Source: Clostridiales bacterium
GTDB lineage: Bacteria > Bacillota > Clostridia > Christensenellales > Aristaeellaceae
Assembly (NCBI GenBank): GCA_022787165.1
Contig: JALFVL010000023.1
Span: 1 to 48,365 of the forward strand
Length of the DNA: 48,365 nt
Reading direction: 5' to 3'
Shown: positions 8,340-15,589 of the stretch, one piece after another
Numbering within the stretch: position 1 is the stretch's first letter
Layout of the letters: every line of letters begins with the position of its first letter
The notes under the pieces: generated by a model
The model's database searches: none
Seen by the model: only the letters and a program-made list of their open reading frames with translations
What the model was told of the DNA's origin: nothing
Made by a program: the position numbers and the translations under genes

Positions 8340-9533
8340 GTGGCGGGGCTTCGCATATTGATGATGATCCACCGGCAGGCGGACAATTCCCCTTACTGCT
8401 TTTATGTGCATGAGCAGGCGAAGGCGCTGCGCGCGCGGGGACACGAGGTCGTCGTGATCGCCTGCGTGGGGGTCATGCCGATGATGGCGCGGCTTCGCCC
8501 GGCGCAGGCGGCCGTCGCCGCCGCGACGCCCGGGGAGGCCGTGATCGACGGCATACCGGTATACTATCCGCGCTGCCTGACGCTGGGCAACGCGGGGGAG
8601 CGTCTTTTGGGCGGTCGTCTGCTGGCGCGCGCGGCGCTGCCCGTCGCCAGACGGCTGCACAGGGAGAAGCCCTTTGACCTCGTCCACGCGCACATGCTGC
8701 CGCGGGACGGGCACGCGGGGCTGCTCGTCGCGCGGGCGCTGGGCATTCCGATGGCGCTGACGGTACATGGCACGGACATCTTTGCTTATTTCAAGCCCGG
8801 GGAGACGCCCTGGAGGCGCAACGCGCGCATCGCGCGGGAGGCGGACGCGCTGATGGCGGTGTCAGGCCTGCTGCTCTCGCGGGTCGCGCCCTACCGCGGC
8901 GAGGGAAAGCTGACGCGGGTCGTGCCAAACGGCGTCGACCTCTCGCTGATTCCGGAAAAGACGCGCAACCGGCCGCGCGCGGTGATCTCCGTGGGGACGC
9001 TCAAGGCGCGCAAATGCATGGACAGGACGCTGGAGGCCTTTGCGGGCCTGGCGGGCGAATTCCCGGACGCGACGCTCACGATCGTCGGCATCGGCGAAAT
9101 GGAGGCGCAGCTGCGCGCGAGAATCGGCGAGCTGGGGCTTGAGGGCCGCGTCACGCTGACGGGCGGCTTGCCGCACGGGGAGGTGCTTTCGCGGATGGCG
9201 CAAAGCGACCTCTTTGTGCTCCCGAGCTGGGGAGAGGGCTACGGCATCGTCTACATCGAGGCGATGGCGGCGGGCTGCATCGCCGTGGGCGCCCGGGGCG
9301 AGGGCATCGAGGACACGATCACGGACGGACAGAACGGCTTTCTCGTCCCCGCCGGGGATATCGAGGAGACGCGCCGCGTCATGCGCGCCGTCTTTGAGGA
9401 CAGAGAGGCCTATGCCGCGCTGCGCGAGCGCGGACGGCAGGACGCCCGGGCGCTGACATGGGAGAGGAACGCGGAGAGAACTGAGCAGGTTTACCGGGAG
9501 ATGCTTGGCAGACAAAGCCCGTTTCAATCGTAG
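8340..9533 (+). CDS. family 4 glycosyltransferase; 3' end lies in repeat element A
   Basis: A 397-residue GT4 enzyme with LTVHGTDIFAYF, VVPNGVDLSLIPEK, VGTLKARKCMDRTLEAF and the family motif in WGEGYGIVYIEAMAAGCI. I chose the GTG at 8340 because AAAGGGGG lies 8 nt upstream and it gives a compact N-terminus (VAGLRILMMIH); the longer ATG frame runs back into the previous gene. The last codons (SPFQS and stop TAG at 9531-9533) are encoded by the dispersed 79-nt element that starts at 9518, so the C-terminal tail may have been replaced when the element arrived. Part of the polysaccharide operon. Confidence 0.9.
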   Translation: MAGLRILMMIHRQADNSPYCFYVHEQAKALRARGHEVVVIACVGVMPMMARLRPAQAAVAAATPGEAVIDGIPVYYPRCLTLGNAGERLLGGRLLARAALPVARRLHREKPFDLVHAHMLPRDGHAGLLVARALGIPMALTVHGTDIFAYFKPGETPWRRNARIAREADALMAVSGLLLSRVAPYRGEGKLTRVVPNGVDLSLIPEKTRNRPRAVISVGTLKARKCMDRTLEAFAGLAGEFPDATLTIVGIGEMEAQLRARIGELGLEGRVTLTGGLPHGEVLSRMAQSDLFVLPSWGEGYGIVYIEAMAAGCIAVGARGEGIEDTITDGQNGFLVPAGDIEETRRVMRAVFEDREAYAALRERGRQDARALTWERNAERTEQVYREMLGRQSPFQS

Positions 9534-9596
9534 GATGCTTCGCATCCTGCTCTGAAACGGAGATCTTTGATCAATATGGGGAACGTTGGGCTGCCG
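9518..9596 (+). repeat. 79-nt dispersed structured element, copy A
   Basis: Same architecture as copy B (22736-22814, opposite strand). It has a conserved 17-mer at 9518-9534 (CCCGTTTCAATCGTAGG), an inner hairpin at 9532-9548 (AGGATGC/GCATCCT, TTC loop), conserved CCTGCTCTGAAAC at 9546-9558, 25 variable nt, and a conserved 13-mer CGTTGGGCTGCCG at 9584-9596. An outer stem CCGTTTCA/TGAAACGG closes the hairpin around conserved internal-loop bases ATCGT and GCTC. Two inner-stem pairs are changed in a compensatory way relative to copy B. It overlaps the 3' end of the upstream GT4 gene. Could be a REP/MITE-like repeat or an RNA element. Confidence 0.8.
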
Positions 9597-9747
9597 ATCC
9601 GGGGAACTCGCATGGTCGCGCCATAGGCGCTTCCTTCGATTCACAACGCTCCGCCCGCCTGTTTCCGCCACAGGCGGCGGCAGGCTTCGGTCCCCTCAGA
9701 CTCCCTTCTCCGCTTCGCGGCGATACAAGATAATTGGAGGCAAACAC
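9597..9747 (+). other. hairpin-rich intergenic leader before the ligase gene
   Basis: No gene is supported here. It continues element A with further inverted repeats: GCGCC/GGCGC at 9618-9630 with a 3-nt loop and CGCCTGT/ACAGGCG at 9656-9676 with a 7-nt loop. A clean GGAGG at 9736-9740 serves the ligase. I see no promoter with confidence, so the operon probably reads through. Confidence 0.6.
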
Positions 9748-11091
9748 ATGCGCAGAAAAGGCATTGACGGCACGGGGCTGCTTCGGCTCTACGACCGGGT
9801 GACGGGCATTTTCAACGAGATCTTCGATTCGCGGCTGCTGACCACGGCACTCTTTGCGCTCATCGGCTACTGTGTGCTCTTTACGCAGCGCAAATTCCCA
9901 ATGCGCTGGATGATCTTCGTGCTCTTCGGCATGATTTTGCTTGCCTTTGCGACGCTGACGGCGCGCACGGGCAGCAAGGCGCGGGTGCGCTTCCATCGCG
10001 GCATGGCGGGGCTGTGGTTCGCGCTGCACGGGATGATGGTCATTTCCGGGCTGTTTTACCAGGACTGGCTGCCCGAGAGCGTGCCGCTGCTGATCTGCTA
10101 TCCCGTGATGTTCTCGGTCTTCGCCTCACGCGAGGATGCGTCGACCTTCCGCTCGATTCTGCGCGGCGCGGTCTTCGCCGTGCTGCCGTTCCTCATCTGG
10201 TCGTACATCGCCGTGCCGGTGACGCTGGGCTATCCGGGCTACAAGGGTGTGTTCTACGACGCGAACTGCCTGTCGATGTGCTGCATCGTCATGACGGCGA
10301 GCGCGCTCGTGCTCGCCTACGCGAGCTTTGTGGGTGGGCATCGCGGCGCGGCGGCCGCCTATGCGCTCTGCGCGCTGCTGGGCGCGGCGACGCTGGCGCT
10401 GACGCTCTCGCGCTCGGGCCTGCTGGCGCTGGCGGGCGTCGTCGTGATCCTTGCGGTGGCGGTCATCGCGGGGACGGCGAAGCATCCCGCGCGGCTGCTG
10501 GCGCTGGTCGCCGCAGGGGTCGTGCTGCTGGGCGCGGCCGGCATCAAAATCACGAAGGACAAGATCTACGAGGCGGCGGTCGAGGATTACAACCTCGCCG
10601 TCTACAACCACGAGACCTACGGCAACCCGATTACCGTGCCGCGCCCGGAGGAGCGGACGATCTCCATGGACGATCTGACCAGCGACCGCTGGGGCATCTG
10701 GATGACGATTCTTGACAACCTGACCTGGAACGGCCATGAGTCGAGCGTCGTGCAGGAATGGGTCGCGCAGGACGGCGCGGGCGACCGCCATTTCAACGCG
10801 CACAACGCATTCCTCGGCGTGACCTACAACAACGGCTTTATCGCGGGCGCGCTGCTTTGCGCCTACACGCTGCTCTCGCTGATTCGCGCCGTGCAGTATT
10901 ACCGCATCCACAGGAAGAGCAGCCCCTACGCGGCGACGCCGCTGGCGTTTTGCGCGGTGTTCATCCTCGTGGGCCTGTTTGAGTCGGTCTACGCGCCGTT
11001 CTCGGTGATCGGCTGCGTCTATCTGCTGGTGCAGGCGCCGCTGTGGCGCGCTGACCTGACGCGCAGCGCGGCGGAGGGGATCGAGGAATGA
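9748..11091 (+). CDS. O-antigen ligase/polymerase family membrane protein
   Basis: A 447-residue polytopic membrane protein with about ten hydrophobic segments, of the Wzy/WaaL type that polymerises or transfers lipid-linked glycans outside the membrane. The family signature is the LTLSRSGLLALAG segment followed by a large outer loop (about residues 270-350) ending in HFNAHNAFLGVTYNNGF, with the conserved His-Asn region. GGAGG at 9736-9740 with 7-nt spacing decides the ATG at 9748; a longer frame upstream lies in the repeat-derived leader. It overlaps the next GT2 by ATGA. Whether it acts as polymerase or ligase cannot be told. Confidence 0.88.
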   Translation: MRRKGIDGTGLLRLYDRVTGIFNEIFDSRLLTTALFALIGYCVLFTQRKFPMRWMIFVLFGMILLAFATLTARTGSKARVRFHRGMAGLWFALHGMMVISGLFYQDWLPESVPLLICYPVMFSVFASREDASTFRSILRGAVFAVLPFLIWSYIAVPVTLGYPGYKGVFYDANCLSMCCIVMTASALVLAYASFVGGHRGAAAAYALCALLGAATLALTLSRSGLLALAGVVVILAVAVIAGTAKHPARLLALVAAGVVLLGAAGIKITKDKIYEAAVEDYNLAVYNHETYGNPITVPRPEERTISMDDLTSDRWGIWMTILDNLTWNGHESSVVQEWVAQDGAGDRHFNAHNAFLGVTYNNGFIAGALLCAYTLLSLIRAVQYYRIHRKSSPYAATPLAFCAVFILVGLFESVYAPFSVIGCVYLLVQAPLWRADLTRSAAEGIEE

Positions 11092-12125
11092 TCCGTGTTT
11101 CTGTGGTCGTGCCGGTCTACGGCTGTGAGGCGTTTTTGCCGGACTGCATTGCGTCGCTGCGCGCGCAGACGCTTCGCGATCTCGAGCTGATCTTCGTATG
11201 CGACGCCAGCCCGGACGGCTCGCTTGAGCTGCTGCGGCAGGCGGAGCGGGAGGACGCGCGCATCCGCGTGATCGCCTTTGAGGAAAACCGGGGCGTCTCC
11301 GCGGCGCGCAACGCGGGCATCGAGGCCGCGCGGGGCGAATACATCGGCTTTTGCGACGGGGACGACTGGGTGGAGCCGCAGATGTTTGAGCGGCTTTACG
11401 CGCTGGCGCAGGAAAAGCAGGCGGACGCCGTCTTCTGCCGCGTCTTCAAGGACCGCGAGGACGAAAAGGGCGTCGTCACCAGGCGCGAAAACGTGCCGCT
11501 GGGCTTTGAGACGGGGACGCGCTTTGACCGCGCGGCGATCCGGGAGACGCTGATTCCCGCGATGCTCTCGCGGGAGACGGACAGCGACGAGCTGCCGCTC
11601 TCCGGCTACACGCCGCGCAACCTGTTTCGCGCTTCGCTGGCAAAGGGGCGCCGCTTCCGCGAGGATATCCGCTACGCGGAGGATCTGCTCTATATCGTCG
11701 AATGCATGCTCCATGCGGACGCGGCGGCGGCGCTTGACGAGGCACTCTACCACTACCGCTTCCACGCCGGGAGTGTCACCAAGCGATATAGCCCCCATGT
11801 GCCGGATTCCTACGACCGCTCCAACGACGCGCTGGAGGCGCTGCTGGGGGAATACCCGGAGTGCGTGCGCAGGATGATGATCCGCCGCCGCAAGATGGCC
11901 GTGACGAGCGTTCGCAACCTTTGCTACCCGGGGACGCCCTACGGCTTCTGGGAGCGCGTGCGCCGCGCCCGGCAGTACATGAAGCGGGAGGACGTGCGCG
12001 CGTGGTTCGCGCCCGTCAGGCCGTTTCAGTTCAACAAAGCGCTGGCTGTGCGGCTCTTCCTGATGAAGCACGGGATGGCGCTGACGATGTGCCTGCTGTT
12101 TTCCTATGTGTTTGACCGCGTGTGA
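11088..12125 (+). CDS. family 2 glycosyltransferase (EpsJ-like)
   Basis: A 345-residue GT2 enzyme with a single GT-A domain: VSVVVPVYGCEAFLPDCIASL, VCDASPDGS, NRGVSAARNAG and the DxD-type motif FCDGDDWVEP near residue 90, which binds metal and nucleotide sugar. The middle part resembles EpsJ/capsular transferases (YAEDLLYIVE, LYHYRFHAGSVTKRYS). The C-terminus is basic and partly hydrophobic, suggesting membrane contact. It overlaps the ligase stop by ATGA and is followed closely by the priming transferase. Confidence 0.9.
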   Translation: MIRVSVVVPVYGCEAFLPDCIASLRAQTLRDLELIFVCDASPDGSLELLRQAEREDARIRVIAFEENRGVSAARNAGIEAARGEYIGFCDGDDWVEPQMFERLYALAQEKQADAVFCRVFKDREDEKGVVTRRENVPLGFETGTRFDRAAIRETLIPAMLSRETDSDELPLSGYTPRNLFRASLAKGRRFREDIRYAEDLLYIVECMLHADAAAALDEALYHYRFHAGSVTKRYSPHVPDSYDRSNDALEALLGEYPECVRRMMIRRRKMAVTSVRNLCYPGTPYGFWERVRRARQYMKREDVRAWFAPVRPFQFNKALAVRLFLMKHGMALTMCLLFSYVFDRV

Positions 12126-12134
12126 GGGATGACC

Positions 12135-12788
12135 ATGACAGAAGAGCAAAGGATGGACATTGCTGACGTTCTGAAGCGGCGCAGAGGGCGGCTCGCGCTC
12201 AAACGCGCGATGGATATCGCGATCTCCGGCGCGGCGCTGTGCGTGCTCTGGCCGGTGCTGCTGCTCATCGCGCTGGCGATTGTGATCGACGATCCCGGCC
12301 CCGTGTTTTACAGGCAGGTGCGCGTCGGGCGCGGCGGGAAGGAATTCCGCATCTTCAAGTTCCGCACGATGGTCGTCGATGCGGACAGGAAGGGCCTTCA
12401 AATCACCGTCGGGCGCGACAGCCGCATCACGCGCATGGGCGCGCTGCTGAGAAAGACGAAGCTCGACGAGCTGGCGCAGCTGCTCAATGTCTTCCTGGGA
12501 CAGATGAGCTTTGTCGGGCCGAGGCCGGAGGTGCCGCGCTATGTCGCGATGTACACGCCGTACCAGCGGCAGGTGCTGCTCGTGCGCCCGGGCATCACGG
12601 ACTACGCCTCCATCGCCTACCGCAACGAGAACGACCTGCTCGCCGGCGCGGAGGATCCCGAGCGGATGTATGTGGAGGAGATCATGCCCGCCAAGCTCGA
12701 GCTGAACATGAAATACCTGCGGCGCGTCTCGCCGCTGGAGGATATCCGGCTGATCTTCATGACGATCGCCGCCGTGATCCGGGGATAG
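12135..12788 (+). CDS. polyprenyl-phosphate sugar-phosphate transferase (WbaP/PglC-type priming enzyme)
   Basis: A 217-residue monotopic phosphoglycosyltransferase that starts repeat-unit synthesis by moving a sugar phosphate onto undecaprenyl phosphate. One re-entrant hydrophobic segment (about 23-46) follows the basic N-terminus. Catalytic-core motifs are DDPGPVFYRQVRVGRGGKEF, FKFRTM, the catalytic Asp-Glu in KTKLDELAQLLN and SFVGPRPEVPRY. The ATG at 12135 is preferred over 12129 because GAGGG (12124-12128) is 6 nt before it. It is the sixth gene of the operon, unusual for an enzyme that acts first. The long N-terminal WbaP domains are absent, so this is the short form. Confidence 0.92.
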   Translation: MTEEQRMDIADVLKRRRGRLALKRAMDIAISGAALCVLWPVLLLIALAIVIDDPGPVFYRQVRVGRGGKEFRIFKFRTMVVDADRKGLQITVGRDSRITRMGALLRKTKLDELAQLLNVFLGQMSFVGPRPEVPRYVAMYTPYQRQVLLVRPGITDYASIAYRNENDLLAGAEDPERMYVEEIMPAKLELNMKYLRRVSPLEDIRLIFMTIAAVIRG

Positions 12789-12815
12789 ACAGACAACGAG
12801 GACGGAGGAAACGAC

Positions 12816-14633
12816 ATGCTGAGCAAATACAGGGTTTACCGCTATGACCGCCTGGATTCTCCCGCCGTGACGGCGGGCAGCGCCGCCGTGCTCATCGGCG
12901 CGCAGAGCGGCCTTTTCCCGGACATGGGCTACGCCGTGCCGGGCGAGATGGGCGGCCTTTGGGCCGGAGAGAGGAAGGTCTGCGACGGCTTCTTCCTGGC
13001 CATCGACGACGTGCCGCTGCGCGCGGCGGACGCCTGCGAGGCGAACCCCGTCTCCACGGCGTTCCACTACCGCATGCAGCAGGAGGGGCTGCACATCGTG
13101 CGCCGCCAGACGATTCCCGACGGGGTGGCCGGCTGCATCGTCGAGCTGACGGTGGAAAACCTGCGCGACGTGCCGCGGCTGGTCGAGATCTCCTTCACCG
13201 TGCGCACGGACATCCTGACCGTCGCCGCCGCGCGCGGCGAGGACGGGCTCGAGCTGGGGCGCGATGTCGGCGAATACGACGAGCGGACGCAGGCGTTCTA
13301 CGCGCGCGACAGCCGCAATCCCTGGCACGCCGTCTGGGGCGCGGACAGCCGCAGCCGTGTGCTGCAAAGCGACCTGCCGGCCTCGGTCTATGGCTTTGGC
13401 AACACGCAGGGCAAGGGCATCAACGGCCGCCTGTTCTACCGGCTGCGCGTGGGCGCGCGCGGCCAGGCGTCGATGAAGCTCTTCATCGCGGGCGGCTTCG
13501 CCTCCCGCAGCAAGGCGGAGGACGCGCTGGCGCTGCTGCGCGGGCAGGCGGACGCGCTGATTGAAGAGAAGACAGCGCGGCTGGAGGCGCTGATGCAGGA
13601 GAGCGAGGCGACGCTGCCCGATCCGCTGCTGGCGCGCTGCTTCAACTGGACGAGGATTTACAGCGACTGGCTCACGCGCGCGCTGCCGCGCGGAGGCTGC
13701 GCGCTGTGCGAGGATCTGCCGGAGCATCCGGCGCTCTTCGGGCAGGACTGGGCGCGGGCGATTTCCGCGCTGCTGCCGCTGGGCGGCGCGCAGCGGGCGC
13801 AGGAGATGCTCAGAACGCTGGTGCGCGCGAGCGAGGAGGCGCAGCTCGCCCCGGGGCGGCTGGCGATGTGCATGACGCCCGGCGGGCGGGTCACGCGCGT
13901 GGGCAGCCTGCGGGAGAGCGCGCAGTTCGTCGCGCTCGTACACAGAACGCTTTTGTGGAGCGGCGACCGCGATTTCGCGCAGGAGATGCTGCCGGAGACG
14001 GGGCTTTGCATCAGCTACCTGCGCCGCGGGACGCGCGGCTTTTCGGACGTGGGCGAGGAGCTGGCACAGGACATCCGCCGGGCGCTTGAGGGACAGGCCT
14101 ACATCCTGCGCCTGACGGGCGAGGACGACGCGGCCTGCCTGAACGAGCTGGCGCTGCTGCCGCCCGAGCGGAAGGAGACGCTGCCCGAGGGCGCGCCGCC
14201 GGAGACGGCGGCCCGCTGGCACGGACGTCAGGGCCACGTCGAGCAGATGCTCGGCTGTCTGACGCAGATGGCGGGTGCGGGCCTGCCCGGCCTGCCGGGC
14301 GCGCTGCGCGGCCGCGACGCGGAGCCGGGCTCGCTGCTCTGCGCGCGCGCGGCGGCAGACCTCATCTGGCCGATGACGGAGGATCTCTTCGGCCTGCGCC
14401 CGGACGCGGGGGCAAAGACGATCGCCCTTGCGCCGCACACGCCCATCGGCTGGGACGGCTGGGCGCTTGACCATGTGAAGATCGGAACGGCGCGCGTGAG
14501 CGTGCGCAGCGAGCGCGTCTCGCCCAGCCAGGCGCGCTACACGCTGACGGTGAGCGAGCCGGGCTACACGCTGCTTGCCGATGGACGGAGTTACCCGATT
14601 GACGGGTCGGTCTCGCTGATTCTGGGGGACTGA
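12816..14633 (+). CDS. amylo-alpha-1,6-glucosidase/debranching-enzyme-like protein
   Basis: A 605-residue protein without signal peptide. The N-terminal beta-sandwich part (about 1-230; FHYRMQQEGLHIVRRQTIPD, ELTVENLRDVPRLVEIS) and a C-terminal helical part (FNWTRIYSDWLTRAL, then HPALFGQDWARAISALLPLGG) resemble the N-terminal and (alpha/alpha)6 domains of bacterial debranching enzymes. The family's FGRD block reads FGQD and the protein is short, so activity is not assured. It starts behind GGAGG with good spacing and lies in the polysaccharide operon, which suggests a role in trimming or modifying the glycan or its precursors in the cytoplasm. Family is a fold-level call. Confidence 0.6.
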   Translation: MLSKYRVYRYDRLDSPAVTAGSAAVLIGAQSGLFPDMGYAVPGEMGGLWAGERKVCDGFFLAIDDVPLRAADACEANPVSTAFHYRMQQEGLHIVRRQTIPDGVAGCIVELTVENLRDVPRLVEISFTVRTDILTVAAARGEDGLELGRDVGEYDERTQAFYARDSRNPWHAVWGADSRSRVLQSDLPASVYGFGNTQGKGINGRLFYRLRVGARGQASMKLFIAGGFASRSKAEDALALLRGQADALIEEKTARLEALMQESEATLPDPLLARCFNWTRIYSDWLTRALPRGGCALCEDLPEHPALFGQDWARAISALLPLGGAQRAQEMLRTLVRASEEAQLAPGRLAMCMTPGGRVTRVGSLRESAQFVALVHRTLLWSGDRDFAQEMLPETGLCISYLRRGTRGFSDVGEELAQDIRRALEGQAYILRLTGEDDAACLNELALLPPERKETLPEGAPPETAARWHGRQGHVEQMLGCLTQMAGAGLPGLPGALRGRDAEPGSLLCARAAADLIWPMTEDLFGLRPDAGAKTIALAPHTPIGWDGWALDHVKIGTARVSVRSERVSPSQARYTLTVSEPGYTLLADGRSYPIDGSVSLILGD

Positions 14634-14643
14634 GGAGAGCATG

Positions 14644-15408
14644 ATGAAAAGAAGCATTCTGGCGGCGCTGTGCGCGCTGCTGATCGCGGCGGGCGGCCTT
14701 TGCGAGGAGCTGCCCAAGGCGCCGGTCAACATGGAGATTCCGCCGCAGGCGATTCCCACGCAGGCGGAGGGTGAGCTGGAGACCTATGGCCTGACCTTCC
14801 CCGAGGAGATGCCGCTGGCGGCGCGCAACTTCGTGCTGACGGCGCGCGCGCAGTTCGAGCTGCATCCGTTTGAAAAGCTGCCCAAGGCGAACGAATACAC
14901 CCAGTGGTACTACCGCGACAAGCGGGAGATCGGCTGGTGCTCCGTGTTCCAGATCTGGTGCGCCTACCACAGCGGCTTGCAGCTCATCCGCTACAAGCAG
15001 GACGTCGAGGTCGCGCCCGGCGACTGCGTCAGCGCGATGGAGGGCCGCGTGGGCAACGTCTACTACGCCTTTGAGGAGCACGGGCGCTGGCTGCAATGCG
15101 ACCAGGTCGAGGCGATTCCCAAGCCCGGCTACCTCGTGATCTATGGCGTGCGCGGCTCCACGCCCTACACCCACGTCGCCATCGTGGAGAGCGTTGCGGA
15201 GCTGGGCGACGGCCTCTACGAGCTGACGACCGTCGAGGGCAACATCAACTCGACCATCAAGCGCATGAACTACCGCTACGACGCGACGCCGAAGAAGAAA
15301 TACTACAACATGTCCGTCGTGCCGGAGGGCGAGATCACGCAGGAAAACTGCCAGTATACCCTGCAAAAGGACAGCTGGTACATCACCGGCTTCTGCCAGA
15401 CGTGGTGA
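14644..15408 (+). CDS. secreted CHAP/NlpC-like cysteine hydrolase-like protein
   Basis: About 254 residues with a signal peptide (KRSILAALCALLIAAGGLC) and a CHAP-like core: YRDKREIGWCSVFQIWCAYH, where the first Cys is the likely nucleophile, then PGYLVIYG, THVAIVESV with the likely catalytic His, and TVEGNIN. Such domains cut peptide or amide bonds in peptidoglycan. GAGGAG at 14632-14637 gives 6-nt spacing to the ATG at 14644; the ATG at 14641 is a close alternative. Last gene of the polysaccharide operon, so it may open the wall for polymer attachment. Specificity is inferred only from the fold. Confidence 0.7.
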   Translation: MKRSILAALCALLIAAGGLCEELPKAPVNMEIPPQAIPTQAEGELETYGLTFPEEMPLAARNFVLTARAQFELHPFEKLPKANEYTQWYYRDKREIGWCSVFQIWCAYHSGLQLIRYKQDVEVAPGDCVSAMEGRVGNVYYAFEEHGRWLQCDQVEAIPKPGYLVIYGVRGSTPYTHVAIVESVAELGDGLYELTTVEGNINSTIKRMNYRYDATPKKKYYNMSVVPEGEITQENCQYTLQKDSWYITGFCQTW

Positions 15409-15450
15409 GCCGAAAATCCTGAGCGCGGATAACGAAAACCTGACACAATT

Positions 15451-15492
15451 AACGCATCCTTTTCAAATGGCGAAGAGGATGCGTTTCTTTTT
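15451..15492 (+). terminator. terminator of the polysaccharide operon
   Basis: A 10-bp perfect stem (AACGCATCCT at 15451-15460 with AGGATGCGTT at 15476-15485) with a 15-nt loop is followed by a T-rich run (TTCTTTTT). It lies 43 nt after the CHAP-like gene and before the phosphatase. Confidence 0.85.
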
Positions 15493-15589
15493 ACACAAAT
15501 TGAACGGCTTCATGCGCAAAGAACAAACGCAGCGCCTGTATACTTCTTGCCGTACCCAAGGAAAAAGAAGACAAAGAGAGGGAAAAGAA

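Noticed and set aside
9521..9534. GTTTCAATCGTAGG as a possible CRISPR repeat
   Set aside because: Only two copies, 13 kb apart and in opposite orientation, no spacers and no cas genes.
11019..14759. A 1246-codon open frame on the minus strand across the polysaccharide genes
   Set aside because: It is rich in Arg, His and Ala with no domain sense, and lies opposite well-supported genes. Long antisense frames are expected in GC-rich DNA.
15497..15544. A promoter for alkaline phosphatase (TTGAAC and TATACT)
   Set aside because: The spacing is about 33 nt, far too long, and no better -35 fits the TATACT.
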